Of a stretch of 64,000 bases of DNA, positions 36,415 through 43,333 are shown piece after piece. Both the position numbers and the translations under genes were made by a program. The DNA is from Vulcanimicrobiota bacterium (lineage in GTDB: Bacteria; Vulcanimicrobiota; Vulcanimicrobiia; Vulcanimicrobiales; Vulcanimicrobiaceae), in assembly GCA_003151115.1 (NCBI GenBank), contig PLWS01000003.1:125350-189349 (forward strand). The letters are read 5' to 3'. The notes under the pieces are model-generated. The model did not search any database. It saw nothing but the letters and a program-made list of their open reading frames with translations, and was not told where the DNA came from. Numbering within the stretch: position 1 is the first letter of the stretch; each line of letters begins with the position of its first letter.

Positions 36415-37362
36415 ATGGCGAAGCAACCGATTCCCAAGACTATGATCGCGGCGGTCAAGCAGTTTGCGGACCCGCAGGTCGCCCATGACTTTTTCGTCCA
36501 AATGCGCTGGCCGCACGGCGTGGCTTGCCCGCGCATGGGTTGCGGATCGGCGGACGTTACCTATCTTGCCACGTACCGCCGTTGGAACTGCAAGGAGTGC
36601 AAGCGGCAGTTCACGGCTAAGGTCGGAACGATCTTTGAAGATTCTCCGATTGGCCTCGACAAGTGGCTCCCCGCGTTTTGGCTGATCGCCAGCAACCGTA
36701 ACGGAATCTCGTCGCACGAACTTGGACGGGCGCTTGAGATCACGCAAAAGACGGCGTGGTTTATGCTGCACCGTATCCGTGAAGCGATGAAGAACGAGAA
36801 CCTTGACCCGCTGACCGGGACCATCGAGGTTGACGAAGCCTACATTGGCGGTAAGTGGGAGAACAAGCCGAAGGCCGTCCGTCGTGCGGCGGGATGGTAC
36901 GGTAAGGCAGAACACTACAAGTCCAAAACGACGGTCTTCGGAATGGTCCAGCGCGGCGGTCGAGTTCGCGCCTGGAAAGTTCCTGATGCGACGAAGAAAA
37001 CGCTCCTGCCGAAGCTGCGCGATAGCATCCACTATGACGCTACGGTGTACTCCGATTCGGCCACGGCATATACCCATATAGACGAGTATTTCTTGCAACA
37101 TTCGACCGTGAATCATTCGATGGAAGAGTACGTTCGCGGGAACGTACATACGAATAATATCGAGTGCTTCTGGGCCGTGCTGAAGCGCACCATCGGCGGA
37201 ACGTACACGCACGTTAATCCTCGTCACCTTGACCGCTATCTTGCGGAACAAGTCTTTCGCTTTGACGAGCGAGAGAATACCGATGGACCGCGCTTTGCCA
37301 AAGCGACAAAGCAGGCAGACGGGAAGCGTCTTACTTACAAAGCATTGATCGCTAAGTCATAG
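36415..37362 (+). CDS. IS1595-family (ISXO2-like) DDE transposase
   Basis: About 315 residues. An N-terminal zinc ribbon (CPRMGC...WNCKECKRQFTAKVGTIFEDS) precedes the ISXO2-type DDE domain: first Asp in GTIEVDEAYIGGKWENK, second Asp in ATVYSDSATAY, and NNIECFWAVLKRTIGGTYTHVNPRHLDRYLAEQVFRF holding the final catalytic residue region. The tracked ORF begins 92 codons too early; ATG 36415 is the natural start. Its stop overlaps the GTG of the HEPN-like passenger gene (TAGTG). Confidence 0.92.
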   Translation: MAKQPIPKTMIAAVKQFADPQVAHDFFVQMRWPHGVACPRMGCGSADVTYLATYRRWNCKECKRQFTAKVGTIFEDSPIGLDKWLPAFWLIASNRNGISSHELGRALEITQKTAWFMLHRIREAMKNENLDPLTGTIEVDEAYIGGKWENKPKAVRRAAGWYGKAEHYKSKTTVFGMVQRGGRVRAWKVPDATKKTLLPKLRDSIHYDATVYSDSATAYTHIDEYFLQHSTVNHSMEEYVRGNVHTNNIECFWAVLKRTIGGTYTHVNPRHLDRYLAEQVFRFDERENTDGPRFAKATKQADGKRLTYKALIAKS

Positions 37363-37973
37363 TGCCCCGTCCCTGGAAGAGCAATAACAAGAATAGCATT
37401 AGCGGCGGCTCCAGGGCGATTCTAAATAGCCCTGTTTGCGCGGCGCTTTTAGGGGCGGTTGTTGCGGAATGGTCAGGAGCCGAATCGCAGCTTGGGATTA
37501 TTTACTCTGAACTGATCGTAGGAACGACAATGGCTGGAGTTCCGATTGCTGCTGGTGCCTGGTCCGCGATGGAAACCTTTGATATGATTTCAAACTTTGA
37601 TCAGAAGCGGAAGATGCTCGTCAAGGCAGCCGAACGCAGAGGCTTAGAGGCTAGCATTGTTGAGGATTTAGACAAACTCCTAAAGGCGCTTCAAAAGGCC
37701 GGTAAGTCCAGAATCGCAGCTGCTCATGGGCGATGGGGAGTAGATCAAACCGCCTACCCGGAGAGTTTGATATGGACGCCCACGGCTGGCGGCGTCGGAG
37801 AAGCGATGGTATATGACGCCTCGGACTTCGAAGCAGACATAAATCGAATCGCCCAAAGGTCCGGAGAGCTAATGGCGTTTTGGCGGGTGACACTCCATCC
37901 AAAGCTCGAAGTCGCGACGAAGTGGTATATCAAGCACCTGCGATCCATGAAGGATTTCGAGGACCCCGCCTAA
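37362..37973 (+). CDS. HEPN-like passenger protein
   Basis: A 203-residue mostly helical protein of unknown function. VVAEWSGAESQLGIIYSELIVG, FDMISNFDQKRKMLVKAAERRG and the R-x4-H motif in KSRIAAAHGRWGVD resemble HEPN-fold proteins, where R-x4-6-H is the RNase or structural signature (RNxxAHG-like). No partner nucleotidyltransferase (MNT) is adjacent. GTG start overlaps the transposase stop, so it is translated with it. Base composition is lower in GC than the host operon. Assignment is by motif and shape only. Confidence 0.5.
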   Translation: MPRPWKSNNKNSISGGSRAILNSPVCAALLGAVVAEWSGAESQLGIIYSELIVGTTMAGVPIAAGAWSAMETFDMISNFDQKRKMLVKAAERRGLEASIVEDLDKLLKALQKAGKSRIAAAHGRWGVDQTAYPESLIWTPTAGGVGEAMVYDASDFEADINRIAQRSGELMAFWRVTLHPKLEVATKWYIKHLRSMKDFEDPA

Positions 37974-38041
37974 CGCTTCTTCGCACTCACCACGACCCCG
38001 CTCATATCGAGGATCGTCGGTAAAGTAAAACCGCAGAAACT

Positions 38042-38218
38042 CTATCGCTTTTTCGTGGGGCGCTTGCGCTTCGCTGTCTTGCTCTTCGTTCGCTTGGCCT
38101 TCGGCGGTTTGGGCTTGATGTGCGCGACCGCCGACTTTGGGACGCGCGCGATCTTGCCGACCAGCTTTCCGAACTCGGCCAGCGGAATCAGAGGCTCTAG
38201 CGGCTTCTTGGCGGACAT
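38042..38218 (-). CDS. Small basic passenger protein
   Basis: A 58-residue protein from ATG 38218. The N-terminal half (PLEPLIPLAEFGKLVGKIARVPKSAVAHI) resembles short plasmid- and transposon-borne proteins of unknown function; the second half is a Lys/Arg-rich tail (KPKPPKAKRTKSKTAKRKRPTKKR) that could bind nucleic acid. Inside the IS1595 element and divergent from the next small gene with 36 bases between starts. Confidence 0.5.
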   Translation of the reverse strand: MSAKKPLEPLIPLAEFGKLVGKIARVPKSAVAHIKPKPPKAKRTKSKTAKRKRPTKKR

Positions 38219-38254
38219 TATCCGTATTGTAACACGCTTCGCCGGGAGGCTCTG

Positions 38255-38458
38255 ATGGACGGGATTGATCCTGAGAAACTGCGTCAAATGGGGGAACAGG
38301 CGCTTCGAAATCTTCTAGATACTCAGCGCGCCTACATACAAGAGCTGCTAGATAACGACGACGCGTTCGCTCCTGAGCAGCTTGCGAAAACGCGCGAGCA
38401 GCTTCGAATCTCGATTGCAGCCCTACACGAGCTTGGGGTTGAAGCGATTCGAAAATAG
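38255..38458 (+). CDS. Small helical passenger protein
   Basis: A 67-residue acidic, helical protein (MDGIDPEKLRQMGEQALRNLLDTQRAYIQELLDNDD). The start is supported by GGGAGG six bases upstream of the ATG. Heptad-like spacing suggests a short coiled coil. Inside the IS1595 element; function unknown. Confidence 0.5.
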   Translation: MDGIDPEKLRQMGEQALRNLLDTQRAYIQELLDNDDAFAPEQLAKTREQLRISIAALHELGVEAIRK

Positions 38459-38521
38459 CCTCGTATTCGTCGGCCATGATCGCCGCGTGAAGCGCCTGCT
38501 CCCATCGCCGGGCTGATCCAT

Positions 38522-38544
38522 AGTTTGCCATCTATATCAGACCC
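38522..38544 (-). repeat. Right terminal inverted repeat of the IS1595 element
   Basis: The reverse complement begins GGGTCTGATATAGATG and ends CAAACT, matching the left end at 19 of 23 positions. Confidence 0.88.
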
Positions 38545-38552
38545 GGTCGGCG
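38545..38552. repeat. Target-site duplication, right copy
   Basis: GGTCGGCG, identical to 36359-36366. One base later is TATAGA, the -10 of the lytic-transglycosylase cassette. Confidence 0.88.
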
Positions 38553-38553
38553 G

Positions 38554-38559
38554 TATAGA
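38554..38559 (+). promoter_or_regulatory. -10 element of the lytic-transglycosylase cassette, separated from its -35
   Basis: TATAGA is nine bases before the ATG at 38568. If the transposon and one target copy are removed, TTGTCA (36345-36350) lies exactly 17 bp upstream. In the present sequence no good -35 sits at that distance inside the transposon end. Confidence 0.5.
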
Positions 38560-38567
38560 CCTGCGTA

Positions 38568-39221
38568 ATGATCGAATCATCCAACCCCGCCGTCCGCGAC
38601 CTGGCCCGCCACGGCGTGGCCTACGCCCCTGAGATCGTCCGGGCGGCCGGCAAGCACGGGGTCAATGCCCAACTGCTGGCGGCCGTCGCCGCTCAAGAGA
38701 CCGGCGGCCCCGGCTCAAATGCCGGGAGCAATATCGTGGGTGACGGCGGACACGGGCACGGCCTCTTCCAGATAGACGATCGCTGGCACGCTTTCGCGCG
38801 CAACCCTGCCGCCATGGATCCACAGGCGAACGCCGACTACGCAGCCGGGATGATCTCCGGACTGCTCCGGCGCTACGGCGGCAACGTTCACAAGGCGCTT
38901 TCCGCATATAATGCCGGCGATCCGAATGCGACCGGGACGATCACGCCGTGGCAAGACGGCCGGAAGCTCGGATATGCGGACTCCGTCATGCGACACTATG
39001 CCCAGCTCGGCGGAGCGCCCCAAGATTTTACCGCCGAAAGCGCCACCGAGCAGCAAAACGTGAACCAGCTCGCGACGTTTGCATCGCTGATGCCGCCGCC
39101 CGCGCCGCAGGCCGCAAACGCGCACTCATTCCGGCAGCTCGCCGGCAGCGACAACGCTCATCCGGAATCGATCGTCGACGACAGCGATGACGATTCATCT
39201 CAAAGTGAAGGTGTAACATGA
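38568..39221 (+). CDS. Lytic transglycosylase (SLT domain), no signal peptide
   Basis: A 217-residue protein. The SLT fold is recognisable: catalytic Glu in LLAAVAAQETGGPGSNAGSN, then GDGGHGHGLFQIDDRWHAFA, YAAGMISGLLRRYGGNVHKALSAYNAGDPNAT. It cleaves peptidoglycan glycan strands. There is no export signal, so it must be exported by a dedicated system, released through a pore or act at lysis. The C-terminal 70 residues are a Gln/Ala/Pro-rich and then acidic tail (SATEQQNVNQLATFASLMPPP, DDSDDDSSQSEG). ATGA overlap with the next gene. Confidence 0.82.
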   Translation: MIESSNPAVRDLARHGVAYAPEIVRAAGKHGVNAQLLAAVAAQETGGPGSNAGSNIVGDGGHGHGLFQIDDRWHAFARNPAAMDPQANADYAAGMISGLLRRYGGNVHKALSAYNAGDPNATGTITPWQDGRKLGYADSVMRHYAQLGGAPQDFTAESATEQQNVNQLATFASLMPPPAPQAANAHSFRQLAGSDNAHPESIVDDSDDDSSQSEGVT

Positions 39222-39595
39222 GCTTCAATCTGATAGGCGGACTGCTGAACGCCGGCTTGGGCTTGATCGAAAGCGGCGGAAATCCGCTGGCCGCGATCGG
39301 CATGGGTTTGACAGGTGCCACGGGAGGCGCCACCGCCGGGAACGTTGCGGGCGCAGCCGGCAATGCCGGTCTCGGCGCGCTCAACGCGCAAGACGAGGCC
39401 TTCCAGCTCGCCATGTACGGCGAACAGATCCGTCATCAAGAAACGATGCAAGCGCAGTCCCAAGCATTCGATGAAATGATGGACGAAAAATCAGAATCCA
39501 TGCGCGAGGTGAATACGCCGCGTGACGTGCAAATGACTCAGCGCAAAGCCGACAACCAAATCACCAAGAAGTTCATCGAGTCGATCACCGAGTGA
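39218..39595 (+). CDS. Glycine-rich small protein of the transglycosylase cassette
   Basis: A 125-residue protein. Residues 1-55 are Gly/Ala-rich with zipper-like spacing (LIGGLLNAGLGLIESGGNPLAAIGMGLTG, GNVAGAAGNAGLGAL), suitable for membrane insertion. Residues 58-125 are a charged helix ending REVNTPRDVQMTQRKADNQITKKFIESI. That last part is similar to the end of the next protein. It overlaps the transglycosylase stop (ATGA). It could be a pore-forming, needle-like or translocator-like protein, but no homologue is recognised. Confidence 0.6.
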   Translation: MSFNLIGGLLNAGLGLIESGGNPLAAIGMGLTGATGGATAGNVAGAAGNAGLGALNAQDEAFQLAMYGEQIRHQETMQAQSQAFDEMMDEKSESMREVNTPRDVQMTQRKADNQITKKFIESITE

Positions 39596-39831
39596 CCGAA
39601 CCCGTTCGGCAAACCCCGCCTCGTTACGTCACGGCCCGCGGCTCCGCCAAGGCGGCCGCGGGCGCGGATCCGCAATCCGACGATGCCGTGGAAGCGGAGC
39701 GGGTAGCGTTCGATCTCCGCTTGGCCGAGCGCGCAGAACTTCTTCGTGAATCCAACGCCATGCGCGACATGATGCTGGCGCAACTCAAAGCCGACGACGA
39801 GGCTTTGAAAAAGTACATCGCGCTGATATAA
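39592..39831 (+). CDS. Small helical protein sharing a C-terminal motif with its neighbour
   Basis: A 79-residue protein starting GTG 39592, overlapping the previous stop (GTGA). After a disordered start (PVRQTPPRYVTARGSAKAAAGADP) comes a helix ending LLRESNAMRDMMLAQLKADDEALKKYIALI. It aligns with the end of the preceding protein at RE-N--RD----Q-KAD----KK-I--I. Third gene of the coupled cassette. Function unknown. Confidence 0.55.
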   Translation: MTEPVRQTPPRYVTARGSAKAAAGADPQSDDAVEAERVAFDLRLAERAELLRESNAMRDMMLAQLKADDEALKKYIALI

Positions 39832-39844
39832 TGGCCCCTGCCCC

Positions 39845-39921
39845 GGGCCATTAGCTCAGTTGGTTAGAGCGCATGCTTGATAAGCATGAGGTCCCTGGTT
39901 CGAGACCAGGATGGCCCACCA
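39845..39921 (+). tRNA. tRNA-Ile (GAT)
   Basis: GGGCCAT pairs with ATGGCCC, discriminator A, CCA encoded. The anticodon arm ATGCT-TGATAAG-CAT reads GAT, and the T arm has GGTTCGAGACC. 77 nt including CCA. Confidence 0.96.
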
Positions 39922-39927
39922 GCGCTC

Positions 39928-40248
39928 CTACGCCGGGCTCTGTGATTGACCCGGCGCCGAAACAATCGTCAGCACACGCGTCAGACCGGAGATTTCAAAC
40001 GATCGGCGCAAGCCCGGCCCGACGATGACGACGATATTTACGGGGTCGCCCCCTGCGGATGCAAAACTCCGGCGGTAACGCATCAGCAGGCTGAGAATAG
40101 TCGAGTCGATCGACGTAGCTGCGGAACAATCGATGATCACCCGATCCACGGCACCCGGTTCCGGCAATTGACTTTCGATCTCGGCGCGGCGGTAGATGTC
40201 GAGATCGCCTTCCAAGCGCAGGGTCGCCGTCTGCTCGTCTTCGCGCAC
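39928..40248 (-). CDS. STAS-domain protein (anti-sigma factor antagonist-like)
   Basis: A 106-residue STAS domain: LRLEGDLDIYRRAEIESQL, VIIDCSAATSIDSTILSLLMRYRRSFA. The phosphorylatable Ser position of SpoIIAA-type proteins corresponds to SIDSTIL. Such proteins regulate anti-sigma kinases by partner switching, but no kinase or sigma gene is near. Nothing else encoded between it and tRNA-Ile. Confidence 0.82.
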   Translation of the reverse strand: MREDEQTATLRLEGDLDIYRRAEIESQLPEPGAVDRVIIDCSAATSIDSTILSLLMRYRRSFASAGGDPVNIVVIVGPGLRRSFEISGLTRVLTIVSAPGQSQSPA

Positions 40249-40308
40249 CCCAAAGCGTAGCGCGAAAAACGTGGGCGCTCCTCTTGCCAGGTTGCTTTCG
40301 AGTGACTG

Positions 40309-41034
40309 TTATGGGCCCGGTTCGAAATAGTTTGACGGGAGTCTATTCGGAAACGTAAACCCCGACAGCGTATACTCGCCAAAATAATTCGCGTACTGGG
40401 AGTATTCGCGCTGGCGCAACTGCCAAACGACGTGATTCACAACCAGGAACGGACCCGCGTAGCCGAGTTCGACTTGAAAATCCGCCAATGGCGGTGCCTG
40501 ATTAGCATCGACGAAATTTATGTATCCGCTCACAATCAATTTCCACACATCTTGGGAAGCGACGTCGATCCAGATCGCTTTGATCGCGGGCTTGTTCTGC
40601 GCTAAGTTCCCGAAGACCAAACGGTAGCTGCGGTGCCCTTTGTATTCCTCGATATCCGCCACGTTGCACGTTATGTTGCCCAAGACGTGGACGCTCGTTA
40701 TGACCGGCAGATCGCGCGCGCCCTCCAAGGGAAGCCAGAGTGAACGGGCCTTCCCGTATGGCCCGAGCTCCGGCGGCCCCGGCTCCGCATGGTGCGTATA
40801 GATCGGAAGATAGTCGAAACGCTGGTCGAGTACGCGCGCCGTCCCGTCGTCGCGATAGTCGACGTGCGCCAAGCTGTAGAGAATGGGCAGATCATCCCCG
40901 GTAACCGAGATCCGTTCCTCGTAACTGATGTACGCCGGGTGTGCACCCTGTGCGTTGTGCCGCAGCGCGCCGTCAAAAATATCCCAGCACTGCTGACTGG
41001 AAAAGGCGGCCGCGAGCACCATTGCCGGAAACAT
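40309..41034 (-). CDS. Hypothetical exported protein, LolA-like fold candidate
   Basis: A 241-residue protein with a very short hydrophobic N-terminus (MFPAMVLAAAFSS), probably a clipped signal peptide. AYISYEERISVTGDD, a middle GHRSYRLVFGN and AIWIDVASQDVWKLIVSGYINF, then FQVELGYAGPFLVVNHVVWQLRQREY suggest an all-beta half-barrel like outer-membrane lipoprotein carriers. It is a likely paralogue of the protein at 57777-58499, with the same start and end patterns. Function unknown. Confidence 0.6.
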   Translation of the reverse strand: MFPAMVLAAAFSSQQCWDIFDGALRHNAQGAHPAYISYEERISVTGDDLPILYSLAHVDYRDDGTARVLDQRFDYLPIYTHHAEPGPPELGPYGKARSLWLPLEGARDLPVITSVHVLGNITCNVADIEEYKGHRSYRLVFGNLAQNKPAIKAIWIDVASQDVWKLIVSGYINFVDANQAPPLADFQVELGYAGPFLVVNHVVWQLRQREYSQYANYFGEYTLSGFTFPNRLPSNYFEPGP

Positions 41035-41112
41035 CGCTTGAGACTCCTACGTTTGATTATCGCACCGCGAGCAAGACCTGTTAAGGGGCGGGCCGAAAAA
41101 TCTGCGGCGCCT

Positions 41113-41185
41113 GGGGATGTAGCTCAGCTGGTAGAGCGCCTGCTTTGCAAGCAGGATGTCAGGGGTTCGAGTCCCCTCATCTCCA
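41113..41185 (+). tRNA. tRNA-Ala (TGC)
   Basis: GGGGATG pairs with CATCTCC, discriminator A. The anticodon arm CTGCT-TTGCAAG-CAG reads TGC, and the T arm carries GGGTTCGAGTCCC. No CCA encoded. Thirteen bases before a second tRNA-Ala. Confidence 0.96.
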
Positions 41186-41198
41186 AAGTCCCGGGTCT

Positions 41199-41274
41199 GG
41201 GGGCATAGCTCAGTTGGTAGAGCACTTGCATGGCATGCAAGGGGTCAGGAGTTCAAGTCTCCTTGCCTCCACCA
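41199..41274 (+). tRNA. tRNA-Ala (GGC)
   Basis: GGGGGCA pairs with TGCCTCC (one G-T), discriminator A and encoded CCA. The anticodon arm CTTGC-ATGGCAT-GCAAG reads GGC. Probably cotranscribed with the TGC tRNA-Ala. Confidence 0.95.
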
Positions 41275-41278
41275 GATT

Positions 41279-42007
41279 TTAGGCGGCAGCGTCCTTTAGT
41301 CCCAAGATTTTCTGTCCTTCGATTGCCACGTGTTCTTCGATCGTTCGGTCGACGAGGGCGCGTGCAGATTCCGTCTCGGCCCGGGCGAGCAGCTGCGCAA
41401 ACTCCCACGAATCCTGCCGGGCACGCTTAAAGTCGCGCGCCATGCCCGCGTCGGCGAGACCGCCGAACCATCGTTGCGTGAACGAGAGTTCCGCTCCGTA
41501 CGCATCGGCGATGCGCCGCCGGACAAGCGGCATGTTTAAGCGCAGCACATCATCGATTCGAACGTAATCTTCATAACAATCGGTGGAGTCCACGTCGATC
41601 CCGGCGGCTATGACCGCGTACGGCAGATCACGCTTCATGTGTGCGTTGATGCCGAGCATCAGGCATTGGAACACGCCGCTTCTCTCATCGCATGCGTCGA
41701 ACGATTGTTGCCAGGCAATCGGAACGCTCGAATGATTCCCTGCAACGCGATCCGCAAGAGCGCGGCGGTATTCGTTTGCAAACGCGATGACGTACCGAGT
41801 CATTGCCGCGCAGTCCCCAAAAACGCCTTGCTCAATCCATTGCGCGATCGTACCGGTGGTTGCGACATACGCCATCACAAACAGCCCGCGCAGATCTCGC
41901 GTACTGCGGAACTGGCGGTCCAGCGCGGCCAATCCAGCAGCGACATCGCCGATCGAATGAAATGGCGGCGGCACTTTGAGTGCCTTCCGGCATGTCAGTA
42001 TGTGCAA
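41279..42007 (-). CDS. DUF5995-family protein
   Basis: A 242-residue soluble helical protein. RDLRGLFVMAYVATTGTIAQWIEQG, VFQCLMLGINAHMKRDLPYAVIAAG and DVLRLNMPLVRRRIADAYG match the DUF5995 family, in which the NAH pattern inside LGINAHMKRDLP is conserved. No function is established for the family. Convergent with the tRNA-Ala pair. Confidence 0.8.
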   Translation of the reverse strand: MHILTCRKALKVPPPFHSIGDVAAGLAALDRQFRSTRDLRGLFVMAYVATTGTIAQWIEQGVFGDCAAMTRYVIAFANEYRRALADRVAGNHSSVPIAWQQSFDACDERSGVFQCLMLGINAHMKRDLPYAVIAAGIDVDSTDCYEDYVRIDDVLRLNMPLVRRRIADAYGAELSFTQRWFGGLADAGMARDFKRARQDSWEFAQLLARAETESARALVDRTIEEHVAIEGQKILGLKDAAA

Positions 42008-42085
42008 ATACTCGCCCTGCTAAAGAGCGCGAGCGGCCAAAGGCCCCTCGCTTGCTTCGAGCGCTATTGGGCGGCGCCGGGCTCC

Positions 42086-42115
42086 TTGCCTTCAGCGCTT
42101 GCATAAGCGTATACT
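42086..42115 (+). promoter_or_regulatory. Promoter of rnpB
   Basis: TTGCCT (42086-42091), 18 bp, TATACT (42110-42115). The predicted start at about 42122 agrees with the 5' end of the RNA deduced from the terminal P1 helix. Confidence 0.7.
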
Positions 42116-42122
42116 TTTCGTC

Positions 42123-42450
42123 GCGGAGCACGCTGGATGGCCGCGCCGCGAGGCGAGGAAAGTCCGGGCTTCACCAGGGCAAGGTGCAGGATAACGTCCT
42201 GTCGGGGCAACTCGAAGGAAAGTGCCACAGAAACATACCGCCGCAAGGTAAGGTTGAAATCGTGAGGTAAGAGCTCACGGAGTTGCGCGGTGACGCGCGC
42301 TCGGGCAAACCCCACCTGAAGCAAGACGCTCGTCCCCCTCACCGGGGCGGATGCCCTCCGATGAGCATGAGTCGCAACGAGGCGCGCGGTAACGCGCGTC
42401 CCAGAGAGATGGCCGTCATCTACAGAATCCGGCTTACAGGCGTGCTCCGC
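42123..42450 (+). ncRNA. rnpB: RNase P RNA (bacterial class A)
   Basis: The catalytic RNA of RNase P. Conserved regions are plain: GAGGAAAGTCCGGGCT (CR-I), GAAGGAAAGTGCCACAGAAA (CR-II), GGTGAGGTAAGAGCTCA-like CGTGAGGTAAGAGCTCA, CAAACCCCACC and ACAGAATCCGGCTTACAGGC (CR-V). The ends GCGGAGCACGC and GCGTGCTCCGC close helix P1. About 328 nt. It processes the 5' ends of the tRNAs; the protein gene rnpA is not in the window. Confidence 0.95.
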
Positions 42451-42488
42451 AACTAAACGGGGGCCGGACCGCGTTGTAGCAAAAGAAT

Positions 42489-42896
42489 ATGACAATGACC
42501 CAACAGCAATTTACTCCGGAAATGACCGTCGACGACGCCTTCAAAATGCATGCCGGCGCGCGCCGCGTTTTTGCGAAATTCCATTTAGGCGGCTGCTCGA
42601 ATTGCGCGATTAGCGAAACGCATACGATCGGCGCGATTAGCGAAGACTACGGCATCCCGTTGCCGATGCTGCTCGAGAGCCTCAACGCGCTCTGGGATCA
42701 GGGAAGCCTCTCCGTCGGTGACAAGGTTCGCATTCCCGACGAGATCCGGGCGAAGATCCCGCAGCTCGCCGACGTCCCCGAAGTCGGCGAAATCAAGAGC
42801 GTCGAAAGCGGCGCTTACACTGCGGAGTTTGGCGAAGTTCGTCTACAGGGTCTGGCCGAAGATTTTCTGCCCCTAACGGCCGGCGCCACGGCCTAA
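42489..42896 (+). CDS. DUF1858-type protein
   Basis: A 135-residue protein. FTPEMTVDDAFKMHAGARRVFAKFHLGGCSNCAISETHTIG is the DUF1858 pattern with a CxxC that may bind a metal or act as a disulfide. GDKVRIPDEIRAKIPQLADVPEVGEI follows. DUF1858 domains accompany iron-sulfur repair and hybrid-cluster proteins. ATG 42489 or 42495 start. 38 bases after rnpB. Confidence 0.72.
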   Translation: MTMTQQQFTPEMTVDDAFKMHAGARRVFAKFHLGGCSNCAISETHTIGAISEDYGIPLPMLLESLNALWDQGSLSVGDKVRIPDEIRAKIPQLADVPEVGEIKSVESGAYTAEFGEVRLQGLAEDFLPLTAGATA

Positions 42897-42910
42897 CGGC
42901 CGGCTTCCAG

Positions 42911-43306
42911 CTAAAGCGGCCGCCGGGACGAATAGCTCTCGTCCATCGGGTGCCAGTAGCCGATCTCCGGCTCGCCCGCTTTCCAGCACAGATAGACCGC
43001 TCGCCCTTCACGCATCGACGGAAAATCGAGTAGCCCCAGGTCCACGTCTTTGAGCAGGCAGCCATATGCCTCGATGCGGTTGATGATGCGTACGATCTCC
43101 GCTTTTTGCTCGCTGAACCGGCTGGGCAGGAAGGGCGAGCGCGGAACCGCCATCCGGATCGGCGGCGACGGCTCGACGCCGCGGAGCGTCGTTTCACTTT
43201 CGAGCAGTTTGATCGCCAGGTCGCGCCGCTTCTGCCAAAGCTCTTCCACCAAAGGGGCGACCTTCGGGATGAGGGCGTTGGCCTTTTCGGGCGAAAACAG
43301 TTTCAT
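42911..43306 (-). CDS. DUF2203-family protein
   Basis: About 131 residues from ATG 43306 (the tracked ORF is too long). KLFSPEKANALIPKVAPLVEELWQKR, and the C-terminal DVDLGLLDFPSMREGRAVYLCWKAGEPEIGYWHPMDESYSSRRPL match DUF2203, a widespread family of unknown function. Divergent from the rapZ-like gene with 27 bases between starts. Confidence 0.85.
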   Translation of the reverse strand: MKLFSPEKANALIPKVAPLVEELWQKRRDLAIKLLESETTLRGVEPSPPIRMAVPRSPFLPSRFSEQKAEIVRIINRIEAYGCLLKDVDLGLLDFPSMREGRAVYLCWKAGEPEIGYWHPMDESYSSRRPL

Positions 43307-43333
43307 GCAGATCAAACGCTCCGGAGAATCCGT

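Larger units (their letters stand above)
36367..38544 (+). mobile_element. IS1595-family transposon with passenger genes (2178 bp)
   Basis: A complete element bounded by 23-bp imperfect terminal inverted repeats (19 of 23 positions match) and flanked by an exact 8-bp target duplication. It encodes an ISXO2-type transposase, a HEPN-like protein coupled to it, a small basic protein on the other strand and a small coiled-coil protein. Typical IS1595 elements are about 1 kb, so half of this one is passenger DNA; passenger genes are known in this family. The ends are intact and the transposase is full-length, so it may still be active. Confidence 0.88.

Noticed and set aside
36280-37251. Long minus-strand frame (480 codons in total) running on upstream of yceD through the transposase
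   Set aside because: The protein resembles YceD only in its last 156 residues; the rest is the antisense of the transposase, and the promoter and target duplication lie inside it.
37869-38531. 220-codon minus-strand ORF inside the IS1595 element
   Set aside because: Runs antisense to the HEPN-like 3' end, the small basic gene in another frame and the SD-supported helical gene; only its first 24 residues lie in free sequence. Not fully excluded.
42064-42495. 143-codon minus-strand ORF
   Set aside because: It is antisense to RNase P RNA.
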